Source: Nakazawaea peltata
Taxonomy: Eukaryota; Ascomycota; Pichiomycetes; Alaninales; Pachysolenaceae
DNA length: 64,000 nucleotides
NCBI GenBank assembly: GCA_001599355.1
Contig: BCGQ01000007.1
Span: 4,620-68,619 of the forward strand
Reading direction: 5' to 3'
Position numbers and translations under genes: made by a program. Positions 1-11,736 of this stretch are shown here, piece after piece; the stretch's first letter is position 1; every line of letters begins with the position of its first letter. The notes beneath the pieces are model-generated. The model ran no database searches and was not told where the DNA came from. It saw only the letters and a program-made list of their open reading frames with translations.

Positions 1-1034
1 GTAGTGGTAATTGGGGTGTCAGTTGGAGTCTCAATGATGACAGTGACATCACCGTCAGAAGCAGTGGTCGTTGTGGCGGACGTTACTGTACCAGTCCATG
101 GCTCTGTGGTAGTGGTAGTAATAGGGACTTCTGTTGGTGTCTCAATAATGACAGACACTACTTCACCGACATCGGTTCCAGATGTATACGTTGTAGTGAG
201 AGTAGTGGTGGTGGTACCACTCCCGGTCCAAGGTTCAGTGACAGTAGTTGTATGAAGGGGCAAGACAACTTCACTACAAATGCTCTCGTCCTCAGTATAG
301 TTAAAGATAGATACAGACTTGGACCATTGTACCAATGCTCCACTTGGGGTGGTCATATTGAAGAGCAATGATGCTCCCTTTCCAATATTCAGGTAAACAA
401 TTCTCATTGGATAGTAATAATCTTCCTCCAAGTACACTGAAGCCAACCATGTTGAGGTGACAGAATTACCCTGATCATCCACGTAGTTATTGGCATTACT
501 GTTGTAGAAGACATATTCAAGATCATCTTCATTAGAGTCATCAATGTCCATGGTACAACAATCGAAAGCGAATTCACCAAAGAGGACCATGACGGCATCA
601 TCGATCTTTGTGAACTTGAACTGATAGTATCCTGTCTCAGAAGCATAGAAATAGGTGATTAACTCAGAAAGAAAATGATGTTCTGTAACAGTGACACCAA
701 GAACTTTTTCGGTCCATTCATAGTCACTCTTTCTCTCTTCTTCAGACTGGTTGTCAAAATTAGGATTTATGAGCCCTTCATATCCCCCTTCAATAGGCAA
801 GTCCTGGTAATATCCATATGCCATGTATACAGGGTCATTAACACCGGTGCTATTATTGCGGGGGTAGTTGTACGCAGTGACCCTGAATCCAGGGTACAGA
901 GGAGTAGCATCAATATTGCATGCATAGTGACTCAATTCGAATGTGTTGTTCAAATTCTCAGCTGCCATTGAAAGGCGAACCTGAAATAAGAGGAACACTA
1001 ATATACTTTTGAAGTATGCACCGAGTTGAAGCAT
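1..1034 (-). CDS. FLO/EPA-type PA14-domain cell-wall adhesin (C-terminal part outside window)
   Basis: This open frame runs off the left edge, so only the first ~344 residues are present. The start ATG is at 1034-1032 and is followed by a hydrophobic signal peptide (about residues 1-24, ending near RLSMA). Residues ~35-245 look like a PA14 lectin domain. It has a tandem acidic pair in KIDDAVMVLFGEF followed by a Cys-Cys pair (AFDCC), as in yeast flocculins and epithelial adhesins, where the Asp pair coordinates the calcium that binds sugar. From about residue 258 two Thr-rich repeats follow, each with EPWTG and ending in VIIETPTxxPITT, typical of FLO stalk repeats. The protein is expected to be secreted and wall-anchored, but the GPI signal would lie outside the window. 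A TATA box lies at 1120-1127. The PA14/FLO assignment is strong; the ligand cannot be inferred. Confidence 0.88.
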   Translation of the reverse strand, partial: MLQLGAYFKSILVFLLFQVRLSMAAENLNNTFELSHYACNIDATPLYPGFRVTAYNYPRNNSTGVNDPVYMAYGYYQDLPIEGGYEGLINPNFDNQSEEERKSDYEWTEKVLGVTVTEHHFLSELITYFYASETGYYQFKFTKIDDAVMVLFGEFAFDCCTMDIDDSNEDDLEYVFYNSNANNYVDDQGNSVTSTWLASVYLEEDYYYPMRIVYLNIGKGASLLFNMTTPSGALVQWSKSVSIFNYTEDESICSEVVLPLHTTTVTEPWTGSGTTTTTLTTTYTSGTDVGEVVSVIIETPTEVPITTTTTEPWTGTVTSATTTTASDGDVTVIIETPTDTPITT

Positions 1035-3147
1035 ATTGGTAGTACTCAAGATTCCCTAACTTGATTTGAGTCTTAATACTTTAATGATGGGATGATAAGT
1101 GGAGCCGGGAATCCATTTGTATTTATATCGATTTCCAAAAACATTAATTATAGAAGCGATGCGTCTTCCACCTCATTGAATCAGCAGTGGCAAACATTTA
1201 ACCCAATGATATCTCACTTGACCTGACTTGGAGAGACCAGTGAGTGTATTAAGGCAACCATCCTGTTTCGTTTTCAGACACTGGTTCAGTTCATGATTTG
1301 GATAATAGGCAATGATGTTTATCTCATATGCATTTCCAGTTTCAGTTCAGGTGAATGTTGAACTTTGGCAGACCAGATCTTGAAATTTGACTTACAGTTG
1401 GATGCCTTTATATATCATTTTTGGTTCTCCAGAAATTAACCCTTTCGGGTTCTGCGCGACAATTTTTACTTTTCTGGTGCCAGCCTTTTTTATCCTATTT
1501 GAGTCAATTTGTTGCACTGAGAGAGAGAGTGAAAAGAAATTAAGAAGATTTCATCCATTGAGACTCAAGGATCTGAGACAAGTTAATTGGAGAGGAATGA
1601 TCGAAAGAATATGGTTTGCTGGCATGTATAGTATGTCTCTTCTTAAAATTTAACCGTTTTCGGTTACGTAACGTATTTTTGCAAATTGCTTGCTATTACC
1701 CAATTAAGATTACTCAGCTAGCAAAACAGAGAATTAAACACGTAGCGCAGACCTCGTTCGCTTGGCAACCTTCCCAACTTTGGCACTTCCATATGTTCGA
1801 TTACATAATGAAACAGCGCCTCCACACCTTGTATATTACAATGTATAATACGCTCAAATCTTCTTTGAGTTTTTTTTACCCCCTTTGGGACATGTGTTTT
1901 TTAACTGTTTTGGGACTTTGATGCGCACAGACAAAAAAAGATTAAAATATTCCCTTGAAACGATTCGTAGTACGAGAGCAACAAGGGTTAGTTTAGTTGT
2001 TAGGCATCCAAGATGTGCTTATTGAACACCAAGGAATTAAGTTTTACCAATACAACTCTATTGAACCTTTGTCTACCATGATACTTTTCTAAAGTCTGCA
2101 AGGTTATCTTTCGCATTTAGTGCCATCGCACTATTCTCTTAATTGGTCTGAGCGTCGAAGTCATTATGTAATGTACGAATCAGAGGCATTATACTTCGAT
2201 TGGGCGCGTTTCAAAGTGACGCACTCTCGATGTCTCACTTTGTTTCTGGTTCATTCTGAAACCCACTCATTTCATGCAACGAGCTACAACGATCCGAGAT
2301 TAAATCACATGTGGCACTCGGATATATCTTGCAGACAGGATAAAGTTCGAAAAGATACGCTACCGAACAAATCACGAATCCCGAGGATTTTGGTATGAAA
2401 AGAAGGGGTATCATTGAAAGAAAGACGGTAAAACTTTAAATATGCTCAGTTGATAAATAGTACACGACTCTACATTTTCTAGGATATTAAAGAGTTTAGT
2501 GATATTATTGTTATTGGCAATCAATCTTATGCCATGCATTATGATTACTTGTTAATTTATGGTTGGTTGTAATGTTTCCAAAAAAAGGTTGAATGCGTTG
2601 TCCAAGTCTCGAGGCTCTTTTTTTATTTACACAGTAGCAGCAAATGTCTTGTGTGTCGCATCACAATTTTAAGAACAGTTTAAGACCTTTTTAAGTAATT
2701 CGATTTCGTATAAATTGCTACAGATCTTAATGAGAATAGTTGCTTCGCGAAGGAGATGTGATGAGTTTACCGCCTTAAAATTGCAGGGGTAAAAAAAAAG
2801 GCAGCTTGCAGGGACAGCAGAGGTTTATCGTAATACATGACTCTACAGTGTGGGAGTTACAGATAATGCATATGATATATAAGTTCGAGATCGAAAATGC
2901 AGACTCAGTTTTCGGAGTTAAATTGTAGTGCAGGTTGCAAACCTGCAAGCCATTTAAATTTTCGGAGTTATATCAAAGAGCAAGGATCTTTGAATTCAAT
3001 GAATCTTCAGCATCTGACAGTCATCATGACGGGTAGAAATGACAACGCTCAACAAAAAATCCATACAGGTCGTCAATCCAGTTGTCCTTTCAAAAAAATT
3101 ACAAGAAATTGCATATCGAAATTAGAAATTGTAAATTATCCTAAGTA
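1035..3147. other. 2.1-kb region without a recognisable gene
   Basis: This AT-rich stretch lies between the adhesin start and the 3' end of the first zinc-cluster gene, so it is mostly adhesin upstream DNA. Short open frames (for example 2120-2398) have no recognisable motifs and I do not call them. A near-repeat TACAyGACTCTACA occurs at about 2461 and 2836. Long upstream regions are common at adhesin genes. Nothing else stands out. Confidence 0.5.
1120..1127 (-). promoter_or_regulatory. TATA box of the adhesin
   Basis: The minus strand reads TATAAATA about 86 bp upstream of the adhesin start codon. Spacing and sequence fit a yeast TATA element for a regulated gene. Confidence 0.55.
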
Positions 3148-5355
3148 TTATACCATCAGTTCTTTGCCCTCCGTGTGAACAAACATGTCATCCATGTATC
3201 TCTGGAAAAAGTCTTCGTTAAGTTTCTCGAAATGATTATTCCAAGAAGGGTCCTCAAACAAATCATCAATATTGAAGCTCTCAACATCAATAGGAATTTT
3301 ACGATTAGTGTCGTACACAATTTCAACATTGTTCTCACCATCATTGATTATCCCTGAAAGTGAGGGATCTCCCTCGACATATTTTTTCAAATAATTCATC
3401 GATGTCAAGATGACAAACAGGGAATAATCATTGGTACTTTTGATCAGTTTTTCCAGTTTCAAGGAATTCTCAATACCTAAAATCAAAAAGAAAGACCTTG
3501 TTATCACGTTATTCAATAACATAAGTGCCAAGAACATCAGATTTGGTTTTCTAGCATACTCAACTTCGGAACCATCATAGTGAATTCTTTGTAAATTTGA
3601 AAGTTCTATAGTTATATGATCAACCGGAGAATGCTGGAACTTGATACCTGACTTCAGCAACTGTATACAATCGATCAATAATGACAGGTAATGGAAAAAG
3701 CAACGCAAGAAACGGGACTTCGTCACCCCTGAAGCAATACAGTTTAATTCGGGCAAAGCACTCACACAATGTGGGAATTCCGATGTACGTGTCCGCAATT
3801 CAGTTCCAGCTATCAAGATCAATAATGTGAACTTTGTCGTTTTACCAAAATGCTCCAAAGACCGGACTGGGTCTATATCCTTGAGCAAATGGTACAAGAA
3901 TTGGTGGGCATGTCTAATTATTCCAAGCAAATTGTATGATAAAGAGTACATTATTATTGCTCTTTTCAGAGAGCATTTATCCAGAGATTCTTCAAGGACG
4001 TTTATCAAATGGAAAATCGGTTCGAAATTGTTGGCAACAAATTCCTTCAACATATCGACTCTTCTGAGAAGCATCAGAACAGTTGGAGAAGGATGAAGAA
4101 TCAAATTCGACAGCTCTCTAAGACAAAGGGTAGTCTTAACGTATATGTCATCACAGTCCAAGTATTCGACTCGCAAATACTGGTCGGAGATATGTAATGG
4201 CATCCCCAACTCAAAAGAATCAACTGCATCGTAGTACAAGATTCGAACCCAAAGATTTTTGAGTGCTTGACGGTGACTAGGAGATCTTTGCCTGTATAAA
4301 GTGTCGATATCAAGATGTAACAGTAAATGAAGAGCAAATTTAAAACATGTCGAAAACATTATCGATGTCTTCGTACTGTTCATTGAATCACCATCAAGTG
4401 GATCAAATTTTCTTAAATGTAGCAACAAATATGCAGATTGTAAACCTTGTAATGATATCTTTTGAGTATAACGAGAAATCTCTAAAAGACGTTCGGCAAA
4501 TCTCGGTAACAATCCCAGGTCATCAGTGTATGCCTTTGGACACGAAACAGAAAGCAACTCATACTTTATCAAAATCAATATCAAGGCTAACTTGGTATAA
4601 TCGATGAACTGAGCTCTCAAACTGATAGACACCCTATCTCCCTTAGGCGAAAAGATCGATTTAAAAGCTTCTTTTACCTCGCTCTCCTCCACCACAGGGA
4701 ACATTACAAACCACAGCCCTTGGAAAAACGAGTCCAACAGTCTTTCAAGAGTCTCATAAGAAGGCAAGATCATCTCCAAATTCTGGATCATCCTGTCCTT
4801 GTCAACGTCGACAAATGGGTGAAATTCCACCTCATTGGAATTATTAATAAACCTCCATTCCTTCCTGTCTCTCTTCATCGACAGACAAAAGAAGGACGAG
4901 TACTCTTTGAATATTCCAGATCCGATGAATAAAGAAGATTTCAACGAAGTCACCCCAACATATTCCAGGTGCTCATGATTCAGTAAGAGATTCAGAAATC
5001 GACCCATATCAACAGTCATATTATCCACATGGCTCATACTCTCAGGAGGAGTAGAGGTGTCGCTGCTCAGACTTTGAGATGAAAATAACAGCGGTTCATT
5101 AGGTGAACGCTGTCTTTTAACCCCTTCAGGAGATGAACTAGAACTGGGCAACTCTTCCGGCTGCACTAATGTCACTTTAGTACTCCTCTCATAATAAGTA
5201 CAGTCACCCAATTTGAGATCGGAACATGTGGAACAGTGAGGTTTTTTCAAATCACACTTCACTTTGCGGGCTCTACAGTTTGTGCACAGCTTTATCAGTT
5301 TCCTACGTCTTTGAGGACGCTTGGTCTTGAAGTTGTCTAACGTAAGGATTTCCAT
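3148..5355 (-). CDS. Zn2Cys6 zinc-cluster transcription factor (1)
   Basis: A 735-residue protein with a Gal4-type binuclear cluster near its N-terminus: C24-x2-C27-x6-C34-x6-C41-x2-C44-x7-C52, preceded by a basic stretch (KTKRPQRRRK). A long middle region (about residues 130-640) has the helical, Leu-rich look of the fungal-specific transcription factor domain, and the C-terminus is acidic (FNIDDLFEDPSWNNHF), compatible with an activation domain. It lies 340 bp downstream of the ferric reductase on the same strand. I do not recognise a specific ortholog. Proximity makes an iron- or adhesin-related regulator conceivable, but that is inference only. The start ATG is the first in frame and precedes the cluster. 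Confidence 0.88.
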   Translation of the reverse strand: MEILTLDNFKTKRPQRRRKLIKLCTNCRARKVKCDLKKPHCSTCSDLKLGDCTYYERSTKVTLVQPEELPSSSSSPEGVKRQRSPNEPLLFSSQSLSSDTSTPPESMSHVDNMTVDMGRFLNLLLNHEHLEYVGVTSLKSSLFIGSGIFKEYSSFFCLSMKRDRKEWRFINNSNEVEFHPFVDVDKDRMIQNLEMILPSYETLERLLDSFFQGLWFVMFPVVEESEVKEAFKSIFSPKGDRVSISLRAQFIDYTKLALILILIKYELLSVSCPKAYTDDLGLLPRFAERLLEISRYTQKISLQGLQSAYLLLHLRKFDPLDGDSMNSTKTSIMFSTCFKFALHLLLHLDIDTLYRQRSPSHRQALKNLWVRILYYDAVDSFELGMPLHISDQYLRVEYLDCDDIYVKTTLCLRELSNLILHPSPTVLMLLRRVDMLKEFVANNFEPIFHLINVLEESLDKCSLKRAIIMYSLSYNLLGIIRHAHQFLYHLLKDIDPVRSLEHFGKTTKFTLLILIAGTELRTRTSEFPHCVSALPELNCIASGVTKSRFLRCFFHYLSLLIDCIQLLKSGIKFQHSPVDHITIELSNLQRIHYDGSEVEYARKPNLMFLALMLLNNVITRSFFLILGIENSLKLEKLIKSTNDYSLFVILTSMNYLKKYVEGDPSLSGIINDGENNVEIVYDTNRKIPIDVESFNIDDLFEDPSWNNHFEKLNEDFFQRYMDDMFVHTEGKELMV

Positions 5356-5695
5356 TATGACCCAGGCTTATGAACTATAGACGGTTAGATCAGGATTAAC
5401 TTCAGATGAGATGAATTAATAAGCCTCTGGAGAAAATATACCAAATAGGAAAATTATTTGCCACAAGAGAAGCAAATTACGACAATTTAAAGTCGTGCGA
5501 CGAATATCAAATTGTTGAAGGTTCAGAAATTTGATATTATTTACACTACAAAAGTAACCCCTAATTCACACAGGACAACCCCTGTTTTTAATTGGGGATA
5601 CACGTAATGAAAAATCAAGAACGAGATACATACTTATTAAATTAAGAATTAAATAAGGGAAACTAAGAGTTTAGACCTGGATGAAATAGATAGCT
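5356..5695. other. Intergenic region with AGCA-TACGA element and CCCC/AATT inverted repeat
   Basis: This is the promoter side of zinc-cluster gene 1 and the 3' flank of the ferric reductase. It holds an AGCAAATTACGAC element at 5471-5483, a GTCGTGC element at 5492, and an imperfect inverted repeat (CCCCTAATT near 5558, AATTGGGG near 5590). Confidence 0.45.
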
Positions 5696-7831
5696 CTACC
5701 ACATTTGTAATTCGTCGAAGTAATCCAGTCTAGTCTTAGCAGAAGGAAGAGCAGTAGCGAATTCGTGTCTAATGGCACCACATAACATATCAGGACCACA
5801 AGAGACAACCAGGGTTGATTTATTAGACTCGGAACCATAATCCAAGCTTTCTCTAATAATACCACCAATATCAGGTCTTCCGTAAAATACCTGAATGAAA
5901 TCGAAACTCTCACCTGAAGAGCTCGAACTTTGATCTCTAACACTTGTTTGTTCTTCCTTTTCTTCTTTTTTGGTTTCGGAGTCTTCACCAGAAGAAGTGT
6001 CATTAGGTGCCTCCCTAGTGAGGTACAAACTGACATCTACTTGAGAGTCTTTCAATAAACTCAAGTCATCGAGAATAAATCTAATAGATTTCCAAGTGTG
6101 GGCACTGATACACAATTTGACGGCAATTGACGATTGCTTCAGGAGCTTGATCAGATGATCTACAATACCTGGGACACCACTTCCACCGGCTATCAAGAGA
6201 ACATTTTCGTATTTATGACATGGAGAGCTTTCACCGTAAGGACCTTCAAAGGAAGCTCTGAGAGTGTGAGAGCCTCCTTTCTTAGCTAATAATTTAGCCA
6301 AGGTTCTTGTCATACCTCTTTTTACCTTCAGGTAAATAACGAGTTCATTCTCATTTTGGACAGAATCCATTACTGTGAATGGATGGGATTGCCAGAATAC
6401 CGACCAATGAGCAACATAGAGAAATCCATACTGTCCTGGGTCAGCTTGAATCTTGACAAGTCTCTTTGGAATTGAGATCTTGATTGTACTGTCATCGATC
6501 AATTGGAATCTGGTCTTTGGGAATCCAAAAGAACAGAGTCTTACTAATCTAGCAAATCTATCGAATGACCAAATGGCAGCAGCTGTGTAGATCCACTCCA
6601 TCCATCCTAACTCCAAACAATGTTGCCAGCATCCCCAGATGAACAAGACAGCAAACACAATATGAGCGAATAAGAACACTTCATAGAGTCTCTTTCTTAA
6701 GGCGTAGAATGAGAACAGCATAAGGAATCCACAGAATGTTAAGGCAACAACACCAAATTGGAAGTAAACTTCTGTTTTCATCAAATTGAAGTATTTGCCC
6801 TTCCATAACTCAAGCAGAGTATAACAAGCTCCATGCATAAGCAGATCCAGGAACATGATTCTTCCAGTCCATTTGTGGAATTGAATGAAAGATGCATAGT
6901 TGAAACCAGTGAAAAATTGTAAAATATTGTTTCTACCACCAAAGAGAACAATAAGAGGGATATGCAGGAAAGCCATGATACCAGTTCTATCTGCTAACCA
7001 ACGTTCGACCTGAGTATAAATAGGACCGAATACAACGAAATGTCTGTCAAATTTATAATCAATCAGGAGAAGTACTATATGAAGTATTAAATATCCCAGC
7101 AAGACTAGAGATTCAATTCTTGTAGCGAAAAGAGTCTCAAAAGCTTTGAAGGATCTGAAGTAACGTAAATGTGAAGGACTGTTAACTAACAGCGGCTCGG
7201 TGATTTTACTTCTAAATTTGTTAATAAGTGGGGATTTGAAATATTGGATCAATTTGGTCTTCGTTAAAAGCTTGAAGATACCAGAGATGAAGAAAACACC
7301 TCCCCAATACAGCAAAACTATCCCTCCAAACAAGTTACCGTTATCGTAATTTGTATAAAATCCGGAATACAGTTCATAATAATAATCGACTTCAGTCAAA
7401 TTGAAATAGACTGGGAACGACAATGCCTCAGAAGCATTAGCAAGAGTCGACATATTCACCATATAGTCAGTTGCATTGTTATAAGCATCTAACAAATCAC
7501 TTTCTGTTATATTCGGGGTTCCTCCCCTCAGTGAACAGTAGGTGACACCCCACTCAAGACTATCCTCGAGGTAGGTCATAGGATCACCACTCAAGTATTC
7601 ATCCAGATAATTGTAGACACATTGAAGAGCAGATCCTAACAGGGGCTGATATTGACAAGGTATGGAATAACTCAATAAAGGATTGGTGACATTGAAATCC
7701 CAATTCTCATCTTCCAGAATAAGATAACAGCCAAGAATCAATTTCTTACCAGGAACATTGAACTTTTCTTGGGCATTGGCTAAGCCCAATGCCAAGAAGG
7801 TTGTCAAAAGAAGTTGTAACATTTGAATCAT
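5696..7831 (-). CDS. Ferric/cupric reductase, FRE family
   Basis: A 711-residue plasma-membrane flavocytochrome that reduces extracellular Fe(III) or Cu(II) using cytosolic NADPH. A signal peptide (about residues 1-20, cleavage near ANA/QE) leads into a lumenal segment, then multiple membrane segments from about residue 170. Paired histidines lie in the ferric-reductase domain (for example FHKWTGR, MHGACYT, AHIVF, CWQHC), as needed for the two hemes. HPFTVMDS is the FAD-binding motif, LLIAGGSGVPG the NADPH-binding glycine loop, and VVSCGPDMLCG the C-terminal nucleotide-binding motif. The length matches yeast FRE proteins. It is divergent from the siderophore transporter across about 4 kb, an arrangement that fits joint iron control. 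A TATA box lies at 7896-7903. Confidence 0.95.
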   Translation of the reverse strand: MIQMLQLLLTTFLALGLANAQEKFNVPGKKLILGCYLILEDENWDFNVTNPLLSYSIPCQYQPLLGSALQCVYNYLDEYLSGDPMTYLEDSLEWGVTYCSLRGGTPNITESDLLDAYNNATDYMVNMSTLANASEALSFPVYFNLTEVDYYYELYSGFYTNYDNGNLFGGIVLLYWGGVFFISGIFKLLTKTKLIQYFKSPLINKFRSKITEPLLVNSPSHLRYFRSFKAFETLFATRIESLVLLGYLILHIVLLLIDYKFDRHFVVFGPIYTQVERWLADRTGIMAFLHIPLIVLFGGRNNILQFFTGFNYASFIQFHKWTGRIMFLDLLMHGACYTLLELWKGKYFNLMKTEVYFQFGVVALTFCGFLMLFSFYALRKRLYEVFLFAHIVFAVLFIWGCWQHCLELGWMEWIYTAAAIWSFDRFARLVRLCSFGFPKTRFQLIDDSTIKISIPKRLVKIQADPGQYGFLYVAHWSVFWQSHPFTVMDSVQNENELVIYLKVKRGMTRTLAKLLAKKGGSHTLRASFEGPYGESSPCHKYENVLLIAGGSGVPGIVDHLIKLLKQSSIAVKLCISAHTWKSIRFILDDLSLLKDSQVDVSLYLTREAPNDTSSGEDSETKKEEKEEQTSVRDQSSSSSGESFDFIQVFYGRPDIGGIIRESLDYGSESNKSTLVVSCGPDMLCGAIRHEFATALPSAKTRLDYFDELQMW

Positions 7832-7895
7832 TTTGGTGATATTTGAATCTCCAAGAGATTTCTGTTATTGTTCTCCAGAGCGACGGATGAACCCC

Positions 7896-7903
7896 TATTT
7901 ATA
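7896..7903 (-). promoter_or_regulatory. TATA box of the ferric reductase gene
   Basis: TATAAATA on the minus strand, 65 bp upstream of the reductase ATG. Confidence 0.55.
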
Positions 7904-10492
7904 TCTTGGATACGACGACAAATGAAAATTTTGGGATATGGAAATGTCGAATAAGAGGAAATAAGAGCTAGAATTTACTATAAATGATCGCATAACTGTT
8001 GTAAGGGATTCTATTGTCCCGAGGGGCTAGAATACTAGTTCAGCTAATCTTAATTTTTTAATTACCTTGACCATCTCCTTGCCCTATTGTTGATTCAGGA
8101 CTCAGGCAAATGACTAAAAATAAGGTGCAGTCAGATGCAGATCGACCAGATAAACCTTTACAAAAGTCAACCAATATTCCGTCATCTCAGTTCTCAGTGG
8201 GGGTCAAGCCATAAAAAAATAAAGAAAATGAAAATATCTGCCTTTATTTTACTGCTCGTACAGCTGGTATGCCCTATTGTATATGCACCACTCTGCATAA
8301 CTAAAACAAACTCGTTTACACCCACCCCTGATGCCTACAGTTTATATGCAGCGTTGGTTTTAATTTGGCCAATAAGAGCGCCGTATGCCGAGGAGTTGAA
8401 TCAAAAAAAGAAAATGCCACATCGACTAATTTGAAAGAAAAGGGGTAATTTCACTAGGAAAAAGAGGTATCACAAGGAAGAAATCGAGAAAGAAGTACAC
8501 CCCAAAACCAAAAGAAAAAGGTGCAAACGAATACAAAACAGCCGTCTCTTACAATCACCACAATTGTGAGTGCCTGTTGATCGAATTGATTAGATTTTCC
8601 TGATAGAGCATAGCCAAGAAAAGTTGCTCTGTAAGAGCTTGAAAAGCTGGGCATAATTATCCTGCATACATTCAAGCTCTTTCAACCGATTCGTAGGCTT
8701 AGCGTTTTCTTTTCCTTTTCTGATGAGCTTATTGTTTTTTTGATTTGTTTGAAATTCGAAGAAGGGCTATTGGTAGATTTTATTGATAAAAAATAGTTAA
8801 TTGAAAATTGGAAGTTGGGTTATATGCAGTTAACAATAATTGAGAGTAAGCAGTTGGGGCGAATCCTTTCTAATGATTACATCATGAACTCTAAGTGACC
8901 GGATCAAAGGATGTACTTGAACAATTCCGTTTTTTGTATAATACCTTCCTATTCTCACTGGATAACCAAGGACGCAGAATTAAGCTCATTTCGAATCTGA
9001 CACTATAAAGTGGTCAAAGCCGTGTACGCACAAAAGGCTTTTTTTATGAAAAGTTTTCAAGTGATATTTTTTCTGCCCTTTCGTACATGGCATGATTAAC
9101 GAGATGCAGCTACCTACTGGAAATGTGAGCAACTCTGGATAACAAGTGGGGCAGAAGCAGAGTTATTTTTGTTTCTCGGCTCATCATTTCGTTATCTTGT
9201 GAAACGAATTTGTTTCTTACAAAGATTCTGTTAGGGCATGAGATTAGACTATGCGCTTTTGCGTCAGTGGTTATTTGTTATAGCGACGGGGGGTTTTTAA
9301 GTTTAAAGATTGGATCTACACTCTAGCACCAGATTGAAGCCTTGTAGCTTACAGGCCTCGAAATTCTTCTACTATTTCCAAATATAGAGTGCTCACTTTA
9401 GGACCGCGACCAATAAGGGAAAAGAAATTTCCACTTTGACTGGGCGTACTGATCGAATTGATAAAAAAAAATTATGCTGCGTTTTTTTTAGTCACGCAAG
9501 ATTAAAAATGAGTAGGAAAGCGAATACCCTGCGTCCATTTGAAGCAAATCAGGTATTTTTGCAAAATCCGAAATTCAAATTGAGAAGGAGATAGAAACGG
9601 TAGAGGAAGAGGGAAATCCTGGGGGAGATCAAAGATGGCATTTGAATGGGTTTCAAGTCGCCAACTACATTTCTTTGAAGGTCGATTAGAGACGAAATCT
9701 TGTAATTATTCTAGAATCGTATTGAGACTATACCAAGCCTTCTTCTTTGTAAATAACGAGCAAATATTCGGAAAATACCAACAAGAGCTTAGCGAAGTGA
9801 ACAGCGAATTGGAAAAGAGAGAAAAAAAAAATTATTCATTCTTCTTTGTAACGGTCTTACCGGTAAATCTTTTGCTGCAAATTACGATTAAAAATTTTAA
9901 CGCTGTTTCTAGAAAAATTTTAAAGTTGCTCAGACATTATGAATTACATTTGAGGAGCATCATACAAAGTTTTGTAGTGGAATACCGTTGTCCAATAGAA
10001 AAAGTTTATTTTGACCCGCAAATCTTGTTTATGTTGAGCAGGTAAAAAGAAAGATGTCACTTAGAAGAAGGTGAACAGAAGAGGTGAACCGATGTAGGGA
10101 TGATGCACGTATTGTATAATTTAGTCTGTTCTCGGAGATCTGGTCTTCGGGGCCTTCATCTCTCCTCTCAAATTAGGGTTATTTATTTTCTAGGATTGAG
10201 GGATCTTCACCTTAATGGTAATAGAGGCGGTAAACGATCAGGTTCAGTCCCAGGAGACAGAGGCTTAGAAAAAAGAACAATAGAAGAAACAACGTTAAGC
10301 GCAGAAAGTGACAAAAAGAGAAGTCAAACAAGACCTAATCATGCAGAAAACGAACTCCTCTGCGGTAATCGGTTGAAAAAAAGTCCCAAAATATTTTTAT
10401 TACTCTAAGGTGGATGACGAGATGAGGGAAAATTATTGCAGTATTCAGGCAAAATTGAGAAGCCAAGATTAGTACAGAAGAATGTAGCATCA

Positions 10493-10501
10493 TTATCTGA
10501 T
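10493..10501 (-). promoter_or_regulatory. Fep1/Sfu1-type iron GATA site
   Basis: The minus strand reads ATCAGATAA, a perfect match to the ATCWGATAA consensus bound by fungal iron-responsive GATA repressors (Fep1, Sfu1, SreA). It lies 1.3 kb upstream of the siderophore transporter. The distance is long, so function is inferred. Confidence 0.4.
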
Positions 10502-10767
10502 CATTGACTAAAAATTTGAGGCACGATATTGTAATATTCTTTGTTTAAAGTGACTTTTATTCGGCCTCGCCCGTGAGAAAAAGTCCGAGCTCATCTCTTC
10601 TCCAACCCCAGAAAGTCTGGCCAAGACATATTTCTTGTTTTGTTAAGCGCGCACTTTAAAAAGCTGAGAGTCAAAGCCTTCGAATTTTCAGGGTGTAACG
10701 CAGATGGAGCAAAAGAAGCTTGGTATTGGACAAGATTTTTAGTTAGCTATGGCTCTAGAGCATAGAT

Positions 10768-10776
10768 TTATCTGAT
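10768..10776 (-). promoter_or_regulatory. Second Fep1/Sfu1-type iron GATA site
   Basis: A second perfect ATCAGATAA on the minus strand, 275 bp from the first. Pairs of such sites are typical at iron-repressed genes in fungi that use GATA repressors. Confidence 0.4.
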
Positions 10777-11728
10777 TAATAACTTCTTGATTAAGTATCT
10801 GGTCATGTTTAGAGAGATGGAAAATTTTTCACTTTCAATTACAATATACAAGGGATGATTGCGGAGCGTGAATTAATAAGAGGCTTGCCAGTATATTAAA
10901 GGTCTGGGCAAGAGGACGTTGAGACTGGCAATTACCGTCCAGTAGTAAATCATTTTCTCAGATTTCCTGTTGGGAACCGCAAAGTAGCAGAGTAAACTTC
11001 GTAAAAGACACCTATTGATCGAGTAGATTAGATTTGTTGTCTAGTCAGCCACGTAACTTCGCTAATTTCCGCTTCGTCAACAATTGGCAAGAGGCATTTC
11101 AATAAGGCGGCACCGAAATTGGAGACAGCAGATGATGTATCGATGAAATGTCCCTCCATCTTTTTTATCTGCATTAAGGCTTTGCTTAAAAGCGAGAAAG
11201 AAATAGAAAAAACACAGCAAATGCAGGTGAGAAAAAAAAAAATATCGAAAAAATCTCCAGGTGAGCGCATCTCCCCCGTTGCGAGGGAGCAAGGAAAAGG
11301 AACGAGGGGAAAGAAGGAGTTGAAATAAAGGCTATTAATTGATGCTCATTCAAAGAAACAGATATACAGCCCCGTCTATCTACGTGTTCGATAAGTGCCT
11401 GAACTCTAATAATTAAATACCTCGACTTAAAACTTAAAGTTTATATCGAAGATGCTATGGAAAAAATACGCAACCAGCAAGAATATGCTGCATAAAATAT
11501 GTATTATTGGAATCCTTTGGCAATCCTTTACTTCTGTCCTAAAACAGCTACTAACAAAGAAATGGACCCAGTAATAGCCTGATGAGCATGTATCTCCAAG
11601 ATTGTTACATCGCGTAGGGCTTCGTTCTCTAAATACTAGACCCGAGAAAAGCAACAAAAAAAGAAACGTTTCGAACTAAATTTTATTTTTTATCTTAAAC
11701 AATCTTTTCCATCTCTTGAAAAATAGCA

Positions 11729-11736
11729 TATATAAA
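11729..11736 (+). promoter_or_regulatory. TATA box of the siderophore transporter
   Basis: TATATAAA 71-78 bp upstream of the first ATG. Its position supports use of the ATG at 11807 rather than the internal one at 11867. Confidence 0.55.

Noticed and set aside
2120-2398. 92-codon frame between the adhesin and zinc-cluster gene 1
   Set aside because: No motif, low-probability composition for a yeast gene and no supporting signals.
8228-8434. Short frame opening with a signal-peptide-like stretch (MKISAFILLLVQLVCPIVYA)
   Set aside because: The hydrophobic start is suggestive, but the remaining ~48 residues show no cysteine pattern, family or codon bias; not enough to call a gene.
9635-10045. 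136-codon open frame in the long FRE-SIT1 intergenic region
   Set aside because: No recognisable domain, Phe/Lys-rich from A/T runs, no codon bias and no promoter context; most likely chance in AT-rich DNA.
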